From an uncultured Eubacteriales bacterium (lineage in GTDB: Bacteria > Bacillota > Clostridia > Christensenellales > QAND01), in assembly GCA_900546685.1 (NCBI GenBank), contig UREB01000049.1:1-9899 (forward strand): a DNA stretch of 9,899 bases, given 5' to 3'. Under the pieces are notes generated by a model. That model had not been told where the DNA came from, made no database searches, and saw only the letters and a program-made list of their open reading frames with translations. Below, piece after piece: positions 1 to 5,435 of this stretch (position 1 is its first letter; each line of letters begins with the position of its first letter). A program made the translations under genes and the position numbers.

Positions 1-24
1 TTCAGACGTGTGCTCTTCCGATCT
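1..24. other. Illumina TruSeq adapter remnant (not genomic)
   Basis: The first 24 bases (TTCAGACGTG...TTCCGATCT) are identical, from memory, to the 3' end of the Illumina TruSeq read-2 adapter, ending exactly at the GATCT ligation end. Genomic sequence therefore starts at base 25. This marks the window start as a contig end with untrimmed adapter. It also creates false coding signals: the apparent stop codon of the minus-strand uppP frame, and a plus-strand open frame starting at base 8. Confidence 0.97.
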
Positions 25-790
25 ACAACTGGCATACCAGGACAAACACGCCCATGCAAGCTACATAGATGGCAAATCCGTACAGCTTATGATTACGGAC
101 CAGGCGAAGCATAAAGCGGATGGACATCAGCCCCACAAGAGCGGAAACCAGCACGCTGAAGATGATGGCAACGGTGCTGACATCGCCCGGCCCCTGGGTG
201 ATCATATCCTTAAATTTAAACACCACAGAACCCAGGATGGCGGGGATGGACATTAAAAAGGAAAAGCGCACGGCCAGATTTCGATCCAACCCACGGAACA
301 GACCGCCTACCAGCGTACTGCCACTGCGTGAAACGCCGGGGAACATTGCAACCGCCTGCATACCGCCCATGGCAAGGGCATCCCAGTTGTTCATTTGGCG
401 ATATTTTCTGGGACGGCGTACCTGTTTTCGCTCCGCTATGCACAGCAAGACGGCAGTGATAAGGAAACCAAAGGAAAGAAACCGGCCGCCAAATGCTTCC
501 TCGATGAGATTATCCAAAAGCAGGGTGGCGATGACAGCGGGTATGGTGGCGATGACCAAAAGCCGCATGGTTTTGCCCAACGGATGGCGGAACAGCGCGA
601 TGATATCCTTATAAAAGACCAGCAGCACGGCGATCAAGGTACCGAGATGCAAGATGACCTCCATGATCAAAGGCTCGGTTTGGATGCCCAAGAGCGTACG
701 GGCCAGCACAAGATGGCCGGAACTGGAAACGGGCAAAAATTCAGTAAGTCCCTGAACAATCCCTAAAAAGATCGCTTGTAAAAAAGTCAT
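25..790 (-). CDS. uppP: Undecaprenyl-diphosphatase UppP (BacA family), 3'-truncated at contig end
   Basis: This integral membrane enzyme dephosphorylates undecaprenyl diphosphate to undecaprenyl phosphate, recycling the lipid carrier for peptidoglycan and other wall polymers; overexpression gives bacitracin resistance. Of the 255 visible residues, the family motifs are clear. The acidic motif QGLTE lies at 13-17, followed by PVSSSGH ending at His26. The phosphatase motif PGVSRSGST is at 151-159, with the catalytic Arg at 155. About seven or eight hydrophobic segments are spread over the rest. The ATG at 790-788 is supported by an AAGGGG ribosome-binding site (plus-strand CCCCTT 798-803) seven bases upstream. 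The last genomic codon is at 26-28. The apparent TAG stop at 25-23 uses two adapter bases, so the real C-terminus is missing. About 100 residues already follow Arg155, close to the E. coli protein, so probably only a few to about 20 residues are lost. Confidence 0.96.
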
Positions 791-828
791 GGCGTCACCC
801 CTTCTAAAAATGAAAACTCACTATTCAT

Positions 829-837
829 ACTATAACA
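829..837 (-). promoter_or_regulatory. Candidate extended -10 promoter for uppP
   Basis: Read on the minus strand, this is TGT followed by TATAGT, an extended -10 element (TGnTATAAT type, five of six in the hexamer). It lies about 40 bases before the uppP start. A weak -35 candidate, TAAACA, sits 17 bases upstream (plus 852-857). The start of transcription would fall near plus 822, leaving a leader of roughly 30 bases that contains the ribosome-binding site. Only sequence resemblance supports this. Confidence 0.5.
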
Positions 838-868
838 AAAAAATTGTCGAATGTTTATACGAATCTCT

Positions 869-897
869 TTTTTGCCATGGCAGCAAACTGGCAAAAA
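869..897. repeat. Inverted repeat TTTTTGCCA-N11-TGGCAAAAA (possible operator)
   Basis: Two perfect 9-base arms (869-877 and 889-897) are separated by 11 bases. A second perfect palindrome, TGCCATGGCA (873-882), overlaps the left arm, so the TTGCCA/TGGCAA half-site occurs three times. The right arm covers the likely -35 element of ychF. No T-tract follows either arm, so this is not a typical terminator. An operator for a dimeric repressor or an mRNA hairpin are both possible; I do not recognise a known regulator consensus. Confidence 0.5.
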
Positions 898-917
898 TGA
901 AGAAAAAGAGGTATAAT
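888..917 (+). promoter_or_regulatory. Promoter of ychF
   Basis: A perfect -10 hexamer TATAAT lies at 912-917. The best -35 is CTGGCA at 888-893 (four of six matches, 18-base spacer). The ychF start is 32 bases downstream of the -10 and has a consensus AGGAGG ribosome-binding site at 937-942. The -35 lies within the right arm of the inverted repeat at 869-897. Confidence 0.65.
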
Positions 918-949
918 AATACGATTTCAGGCACATAGGAGGAACGAGG

Positions 950-2044
950 ATGAAGCTCGGGATTGCAGGGTTGCCGAATGTAGGAAAGTCAACTCTATTC
1001 AACGCATTGACCAAGGCGGGGGCGCAGGCGGCCAATTACCCGTTTTGCACCATAGACCCCAACGTAGGCATTGTACCGGTGCCGGATCATCGGCTGGATG
1101 TGCTGGCAGAGATGTATCAACCGGAAAAAATTACGCCTGCTACGATTGAATTTGTTGATATTGCCGGCCTGGTAAGGGGTGCCAGCAAAGGCGAAGGCCT
1201 GGGCAACCGATTTTTGGCGCATATCCGCGAGGTGGACGCCATTGTGCATGTGGTTCGTTGTTTTGAAGATGATAACATCACGCATGTGGACGGCTCGGTA
1301 GCGCCGGTGCGCGATATGGAAACGATACAAATGGAATTCGTGCTGGCGGATCTGGAAGTGTTGCAAAAGCGGTATGATAAGGCCAGCAAGCTTATGAAAA
1401 CGGGCGAGAAAAAATACAAGGAAGAATGTGCCGTGCTGGAAAAGTTGCTAAAGCACATGGAGGATGGCGCGCCGGCCCGTACATTGGAATTGTCTGAAGA
1501 AGAAAAAGAATTGGTAAGGGGATTTTCCCTGCTTTCCATGAAGCCGATGATCTATGCGGCCAATGTGGAGGAAGACGCTTTATCGGGCGTGGAAAACAAT
1601 GCATTGGTGGCGCAGGTTAGGCAGGCAGCGCAAAAGGAAGGCGCAGAGGTCGTCGTTGTATCCGCCAAGGTGGAAGAGGAATTGGCCCAGCTGGAGGAAG
1701 AGGAAAGGACGATGTTCCTAAACGAGTTGGGACTAGAAAGCGCTGGATTGGATCGATTGGTGGAAGCCAGTTACCGTTTGTTGGGGTTGATCAGTTACCT
1801 GACGGCAGGACCGAAAGAGGTACGTGCCTGGACAATAGAAAAGGGTACAAAGGCGCCTCAGGCGGCAGGTAAGATCCACTCGGATTTTGAAAAGGGATTT
1901 ATCCGCGCAGAAATTGTAACATATGAAGATCTAGTGGCTTGTGGATCGATTGCAGCGGCCAGGGAAAAGGGCCTGTACCGTTCAGAAGGAAAGGAATATG
2001 TGATCCAGGACGGCGACGTGGTGCTCTTCCGTTTCAACGTATAA
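950..2044 (+). CDS. ychF: Redox-regulated ATPase YchF (Obg family, OLA1-like)
   Basis: This is a universally conserved cytoplasmic P-loop protein of the TRAFAC/Obg group that binds ATP rather than GTP and associates with ribosomes; in E. coli it is linked to oxidative stress and leaderless mRNA translation. The 364 residues match the usual length of about 363. The P-loop GLPNVGKST spans 7-15, the G3-like motif DIAGL 70-74, and the degenerate G4 motif NVEE 205-208, in place of the NKxD that selects guanine. A charged helical, probably coiled-coil region lies around 130-185. The C-terminal TGS-type domain runs from about 280 to 364 and contains the conserved stretch from SDFEKGFIRAE to DGDVVLFRFNV. 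The ATG at 950 follows AGGAGG by seven bases. It has its own promoter and terminator, so it is probably monocistronic. Nothing is unusual in it. Confidence 0.98.
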   Translation: MKLGIAGLPNVGKSTLFNALTKAGAQAANYPFCTIDPNVGIVPVPDHRLDVLAEMYQPEKITPATIEFVDIAGLVRGASKGEGLGNRFLAHIREVDAIVHVVRCFEDDNITHVDGSVAPVRDMETIQMEFVLADLEVLQKRYDKASKLMKTGEKKYKEECAVLEKLLKHMEDGAPARTLELSEEEKELVRGFSLLSMKPMIYAANVEEDALSGVENNALVAQVRQAAQKEGAEVVVVSAKVEEELAQLEEEERTMFLNELGLESAGLDRLVEASYRLLGLISYLTAGPKEVRAWTIEKGTKAPQAAGKIHSDFEKGFIRAEIVTYEDLVACGSIAAAREKGLYRSEGKEYVIQDGDVVLFRFNV

Positions 2045-2053
2045 GAAAATAAG

Positions 2054-2082
2054 GAGTAGAGATTTCTCTACTCTTTTCTTTT
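2054..2082 (+). terminator. Rho-independent terminator of ychF
   Basis: A perfect 8-bp stem (GAGTAGAG 2054-2061 with CTCTACTC 2066-2073) closes an ATTT loop and is followed by TTTTCTTTT. It begins ten bases after the ychF stop. Because it ends at 2082, it argues against read-through as the normal source of transcripts for the next gene. Confidence 0.9.
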
Positions 2083-2122
2083 AGGAAAAATCGTATCAAT
2101 GGGGCAGAAATGGCGATACAGT

Positions 2123-2151
2123 TTGACAATCTGTTGTAGAGACAATACAAT
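2123..2151 (+). promoter_or_regulatory. Near-consensus sigma-A promoter for the ligase-family gene
   Basis: TTGACA (2123-2128), a spacer of exactly 17 bases, and TACAAT (2146-2151) give 11 of 12 consensus matches. It lies just after the ychF terminator. The predicted transcription start is about 2158, downstream of the ATG codons at 2099, 2150 and 2153. This is why the translation start of the following gene is placed at the TTG at 2186. Confidence 0.75.
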
Positions 2152-2170
2152 GATGAAACAATCTGAAAGA

Positions 2171-2175
2171 AAGGA
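2171..2175 (+). promoter_or_regulatory. Ribosome-binding site supporting a TTG start at 2186
   Basis: AAGGA (part of AAAGGA 2170-2175) lies ten bases before an in-frame TTG at 2186 and about 13 bases after the predicted transcription start. The upstream ATGs at 2150 and 2153 have no purine-rich Shine-Dalgarno sequence. The ATG at 2099 has only a distant AGGA (2083-2086) touching the terminator T-tract. Confidence 0.45.
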
Positions 2176-2185
2176 TCGGGCTGAT

Positions 2186-3400
2186 TTGGTAGAGACCTTT
2201 AAGCGATTTAGCCAACGATATTGCCAATGCAATGTGCTGGATGCATTTTTGATCTGCTTGCTGACAGCTTCGCTATTCTGCCCTCCTTTTGTATGCGTAG
2301 GACCGGCAGTAGCCGTACTCGTGCGCTTTTTTTGTACAAAAAAAATCTTTCAAGGCGCGCTACGCCTGCCCGGTGCGGTAGCGTTGATGGCCTTTGGCCT
2401 TTTGATGCTGCTTGTGACCTGTGTAAGAGGCGAGGAATTCAATATCATTGTGGCGCTGGGCATTGTGGCATCGCTGGTGGTAGGTTTGTATTTCAGGCAA
2501 GTCATGACGCTTCCGATGTTTCATACATGTTTGGATATTTTTTGTATCGGCGGCGCGGCTACCGGCCTGTACGGCCTTATTGAAAAGCTGATGCATTGGG
2601 GTGTGCCTGGCTTTCGGGGCCCTTCGATGTTTTTAAATCCCAATTATTTTGCGCTCATGATGGTATTTGTTTGCATTTGTGCCGTGGTTCAGCTGGTGCA
2701 AAGCGACCATTGGTATTTGTATGCCACCGTGCTTGTGCTGGGGCTGACGGGCATTGTCATGGCGGATGGGCGGGCCGCGTTGATCACGGGCGCTGTATGT
2801 ATTTTGCTGGCGCTGGTGCTGCTAAAGCAATGGCGGCTGACCATCATTCTTTTGATGATTGCCATTGTGGTGATTCCGCTGCTTTTAACGCTGTTCCCCA
2901 ATTTGTTTATCCGGCTGGAGGGGGTCAGCGTTTCGGCGGATCTTCAGCATCGCATCATGATTTGGAAGGCCGCCATCAAGGGCTTTTTACAGTCGCCAGT
3001 GTTTGGCCAGGGGGCCTGGATGTTCGAAAAGGTGTGTACGCCGTTGTATGCGGGCCTGTATGAGGTACACGCGCACAACCTATTTTTTGAGATACTCCTG
3101 ATGAGCGGGGTGGTGGGCACATCTCTGATTGGCGGATATGTATTGACGATGGTACGCGATTTGACCCGTATGTATCGCGTAAAGCACGTGGCACTGTTTG
3201 CCGTGCCCGGCATCTGCACGCTATGTGCGGTAACGCTGCACGGGCTTTTGGATGTGGCCATTGTGTTTCCGCAGACGGGCATTGCGATGTTTTTACTGGT
3301 TTCCTGCATCGGGATCTACGACAAGCTATCCGAAGAGGAAAAGCAAGGGTTTTTGCAAAGGCATCTCAAAATCATAGACAAAGTGGAAATTCCACGATGA
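2186..3400 (+). CDS. O-antigen ligase/polymerase-family membrane protein (Wzy_C type)
   Basis: The product is polytopic, with roughly 10-12 hydrophobic segments. It carries features of the Wzy/WaaL/RfaL superfamily, which transfers or polymerises undecaprenyl-linked glycans outside the membrane. With the 404-residue form: NPNYFA at about 151-156, DGRAAL at 194-199, and a long extracytoplasmic loop at about 242-302. That loop contains Arg256 in RIMIWKAAIKGF, then SPVFGQGAWMF, and ends in the family signature HAHNLFFEILLMSGVVG with its key histidines at 295 and 297. The reading frame is open back to an ATG at 2099 (433 residues). I prefer TTG 2186 because a strong promoter has its -10 at 2146-2151; ATG 2153 is the other alternative. 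No glycosyltransferases or flippase adjoin it, so the glycan is unknown. A teichuronic acid, capsule or protein-glycosylation role is possible. Confidence 0.85.
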   Translation: MVETFKRFSQRYCQCNVLDAFLICLLTASLFCPPFVCVGPAVAVLVRFFCTKKIFQGALRLPGAVALMAFGLLMLLVTCVRGEEFNIIVALGIVASLVVGLYFRQVMTLPMFHTCLDIFCIGGAATGLYGLIEKLMHWGVPGFRGPSMFLNPNYFALMMVFVCICAVVQLVQSDHWYLYATVLVLGLTGIVMADGRAALITGAVCILLALVLLKQWRLTIILLMIAIVVIPLLLTLFPNLFIRLEGVSVSADLQHRIMIWKAAIKGFLQSPVFGQGAWMFEKVCTPLYAGLYEVHAHNLFFEILLMSGVVGTSLIGGYVLTMVRDLTRMYRVKHVALFAVPGICTLCAVTLHGLLDVAIVFPQTGIAMFLLVSCIGIYDKLSEEEKQGFLQRHLKIIDKVEIPR

Positions 3401-3425
3401 AAAAGCGGCTTTTGGCCGCTTTTTT
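3401..3425 (+). terminator. Rho-independent terminator after the ligase-family gene
   Basis: AGCGGC (3404-3409) pairs with GCCGCT (3415-3420) across a TTTTG loop. The stem can be extended by the flanking A and T runs, and is followed by TTTTTCTTT. It starts directly after the TGA stop and separates this gene from the collagen-stub gene. Confidence 0.92.
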
Positions 3426-3473
3426 CTTTGGGAGGACCGGTCCGTTTTGCCTGCGTTTTCATACCATACTATG

Positions 3474-3479
3474 AGGAGG
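3474..3479 (+). promoter_or_regulatory. Ribosome-binding site fixing the start at 3488
   Basis: A consensus AGGAGG lies eight bases before the ATG at 3488. The in-frame ATG at 3482 is only two bases from it and so is too close. A longer frame back to 3428 would begin inside the preceding terminator's tail. I see no convincing promoter between the terminator and this site. Confidence 0.8.
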
Positions 3480-3487
3480 AAATGCAA

Positions 3488-3943
3488 ATGAAAAGACATC
3501 TGCGGACGATTCGGGGGCCCCAGGGCCTAAAGGGAGAAAAGGGTCTGTCTGCGTATGGTGTATGGCTAAAAGCAGGACATACCGGAACAAAGGACGATTT
3601 TTTTTCGTTCCTACGGCCAAAGCCTTACGTATACACAGCCAAAACGGGACAGTCCGTGCCTGTTGGCAAGGAAATAGAGCTGGAATGCTTGACATCGCCG
3701 TTGACCAAGGGACGGTATTTGGTACAAATTTCCGGCGGGCCGGAAGATGCTGTTTTGGGCCTTTGCTATGGCAAAGTGCCGGTAGACGGCGGGATTTGCG
3801 TGATCCATCATGGGCATGGGCAGGGCGTATGCCAATGGCCCTGCACGAGCCACCCCATCCAAGTGCTGAATTATTCGGAGGAACCATTGTGTTTTTCCAA
3901 AAAAAGCCAAACTTTTTTGCTGGTATTCACTGCCATTGATTGA
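3488..3943 (+). CDS. Unrecognised small protein with collagen-like stub and Cys/His-rich C-terminal part
   Basis: I do not recognise this 151-residue protein as a named family. After a short basic N-terminus without a signal peptide, residues 10-19 are three Gly-X-Y triplets plus a glycine (GPQGLKGEKG). They run directly into SAYGVWLKAGHTGTKDDF (21-38). From memory, this SAYxxWLxxGxxGTxxxF pattern follows collagen-like repeats in many phage tail-fibre and bacterial collagen-like proteins. Residues about 45-151 look beta-rich and contain six cysteines (67, 93, 104, 115, 119, 135). A dense cluster CVIHHGHGQGVCQWPC lies at 104-119 and suggests disulfides or metal binding. Three triplets are too few for a stable collagen triple helix, so this may be a minimal trimer-forming or domain-joining remnant. 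Lack of a signal peptide would fit a spore-surface, phage-derived or cytoplasmic protein. No phage genes adjoin it. The frame, ribosome-binding site and composition support a real gene. Confidence 0.8.
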   Translation: MKRHLRTIRGPQGLKGEKGLSAYGVWLKAGHTGTKDDFFSFLRPKPYVYTAKTGQSVPVGKEIELECLTSPLTKGRYLVQISGGPEDAVLGLCYGKVPVDGGICVIHHGHGQGVCQWPCTSHPIQVLNYSEEPLCFSKKSQTFLLVFTAID

Positions 3944-3968
3944 CCTTTCACAATCATTTTGCTATCGT
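3940..3968 (+). promoter_or_regulatory. Candidate promoter of the three-gene oxidoreductase operon
   Basis: TTGACC (3940-3945, five of six) and TATCGT (3963-3968, four of six) are separated by exactly 17 bases. The -35 overlaps the TGA stop of the preceding gene. Transcription would start near 3975, giving a leader of about 24 bases with AGGAGG at 3987-3992. There is no terminator between 3943 and 3999, so read-through from the collagen-stub gene is also possible. Confidence 0.5.
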
Positions 3969-3998
3969 AAAACATAGAGCGGAAAAAGGAGGCATTCT

Positions 3999-5435
3999 AT
4001 GTTTGATACGATCATCATCGGTGCGGGCATTACAGGCACGGCTGTCGCGCACTTTATATCTAAGACAGCCTTGTCTGTTTTGGTCGTAGAGGCCAAAGAG
4101 GATGTGGCTGAGGGGTCTACCAAGGCAAACAGCGCCATTGTGCATGCGGGCTATGATGCAAAGCCGGGTACGCTGAAGGCCAAATACAATGTAGAAGGCA
4201 ATCTCATGTATCCTGCGCTGGCAAAGCAGCTGGGATTTCCCTTTCTCAACAATGGATCACTGATCCTATGCTTTGATGAAAAGGATCGGCCGGATCTGGA
4301 AGCGTTGTATCAAAGAGGTATACAAAACGGCGTAAAAGGGCTGGAAATTTTAGAGCGCGACCAGGTATTGGCCATGGAGCCGCACATCAATCCCCAGGTC
4401 GTAGCGGCGCTGCATGCGCCGACGGGCGGGATTACCTGCCCGTATGAAGCATGTATTGCGCTGAGCGAGAGCGCGGCGCAAAACGGCGTAAAATTTATGT
4501 TTGAATCTCCTGTGACGGCGATAGAGAAAATGGAAAACGGGTTTCGGGTCACGGCGGGCAATCAGACAATAGAAACCAGGACCATCGTCAATGCAGCTGG
4601 TCTGTATGCAGACGAAATCGCCAAAATGGCGGGCGGCATTGAGCGGACGATACGGCCGAGAAAGGGCGAATATATGCTCTTTGACAAGGCGGCGGGCACT
4701 TTGGCGACCAAAACGCTGTTTCAGCTGCCAACAAAAATGGGCAAGGGTATTTTGGTGACGCCTACGGTGGACGGCAACCTTTTGATGGGCCCCACGGCAG
4801 AGGATATTGAAGACAAGGCGGATACAGCGACCACCCAAGAAGGACTGGATGATGTGTTGTCTGCCGCTGCGCTGACCATGCCAGACATCCCGCGCCGGCA
4901 GCTGATTACACAGTTCAGCGGGCTGCGCGCGCATGATTTGGCAGGGGATTTCTTCGTGGGAGAGGACCCCGAGGTGAAGGGGCTGTACCATGCGCTGGGC
5001 ATTGAAAGCCCAGGGTTGACGGGTGCGCCTGCCATCGGGAAAGAGCTGGCCGAGCGCATCCAAAAGGATTTGGGCGCGCCAGACAAGGTAGACTGGATTG
5101 CGGAAAGAAAGCCTATTGCACGCTTTGCACACATGACGGACGAGCAGCGCGCCAAAGCCGCGGCGGAAAACCCCGCTTACGGCAAAATCATCTGCCGCTG
5201 TGAGACGGTGACGCAGGCCGAAGTGGAGCAGGCCATAGACAGAACGTTGGGCCGTGTGACCATTGACGGGGTAAAGCGCCGGACGCGCTGCGGTATGGGA
5301 CGCTGCCAAGGCGGTTTTTGCATGATGCGCGTAGCGGAGATCATCCATAAAAAAACAGGGATGCCGATGGAAAGCATCACCAAAAAAGGCGCAGGCTCGG
5401 CGCTTTGTGTAGAGGAGGATACGCTATGCAGATAA
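3999..5435 (+). CDS. GlpA/LhgO-type FAD-dependent oxidoreductase with C-terminal BFD-like [2Fe-2S] domain
   Basis: The 478-residue product has an N-terminal Rossmann FAD motif, GAGITG at 8-13. The stretch NSAIVHAGYDAKPGTLKAK (44-62) is the signature of the COG0579 branch containing anaerobic glycerol-3-phosphate dehydrogenase and L-2-hydroxyglutarate oxidase. A DAO-type substrate domain follows, ending in the FAD-binding segment GIESPGLTGAPAIG at 334-347. The C-terminal domain resembles bacterioferritin-associated ferredoxin: Cys399-x-Cys401 and Cys431-x4-Cys436 should ligate a [2Fe-2S] cluster, with Cys441 nearby. The inferred role is oxidation of glycerol-3-phosphate, or a related 2-hydroxy acid, with electrons passing from FAD to the cluster and then to the next protein. 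E. coli GlpA has the same domain order but is longer (about 540 residues). Start: ATG after AGGAGG with a six-base spacer. It overlaps the next gene by ten bases, which suggests translational coupling. The exact substrate is not determined by sequence, and no glpK is visible nearby. Confidence 0.9.
   Translation: MFDTIIIGAGITGTAVAHFISKTALSVLVVEAKEDVAEGSTKANSAIVHAGYDAKPGTLKAKYNVEGNLMYPALAKQLGFPFLNNGSLILCFDEKDRPDLEALYQRGIQNGVKGLEILERDQVLAMEPHINPQVVAALHAPTGGITCPYEACIALSESAAQNGVKFMFESPVTAIEKMENGFRVTAGNQTIETRTIVNAAGLYADEIAKMAGGIERTIRPRKGEYMLFDKAAGTLATKTLFQLPTKMGKGILVTPTVDGNLLMGPTAEDIEDKADTATTQEGLDDVLSAAALTMPDIPRRQLITQFSGLRAHDLAGDFFVGEDPEVKGLYHALGIESPGLTGAPAIGKELAERIQKDLGAPDKVDWIAERKPIARFAHMTDEQRAKAAAENPAYGKIICRCETVTQAEVEQAIDRTLGRVTIDGVKRRTRCGMGRCQGGFCMMRVAEIIHKKTGMPMESITKKGAGSALCVEEDTLCR
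5413..5418 (+). promoter_or_regulatory. Ribosome-binding site inside the upstream gene, fixing the start at 5426
   Basis: AGGAGG lies seven bases before the ATG at 5426, inside the last codons of the upstream oxidoreductase gene. The two genes overlap by ten bases (5426-5435). A longer in-frame start at 5405 lacks a comparable site and would place this Shine-Dalgarno sequence within its own coding region. Confidence 0.8.

Noticed and set aside
8..256. Plus-strand open frame starting at base 8
   Set aside because: It begins inside the sequencing adapter and then runs antisense to uppP, whose motifs are unambiguous.
2596..3063. Plus-strand 155-codon frame inside the ligase-family gene
   Set aside because: It is an out-of-frame shadow; the other frame carries the NPN, DGRAAL and HAHN motifs and the hydrophobic segments.
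3428..3487. Upstream extension of the collagen-stub protein to an ATG at 3428
   Set aside because: That start lies directly in the tail of the preceding terminator with no usable ribosome-binding site; AGGAGG at 3474-3479 fits the ATG at 3488.
3488..3943. Calling the small protein a prophage tail fibre
   Set aside because: No other phage structural, lysis, integrase or attachment signals occur in the window, and the protein is far shorter than tail fibres.
4350..5348. Long minus-strand open frame (332 codons) opposite the GlpA-like gene
   Set aside because: It lies wholly antisense to a gene with clear FAD and Fe-S motifs, has no ribosome-binding site, and its His/Arg/Gln/Cys-rich composition is typical of a reverse-frame shadow of GC-biased codons.
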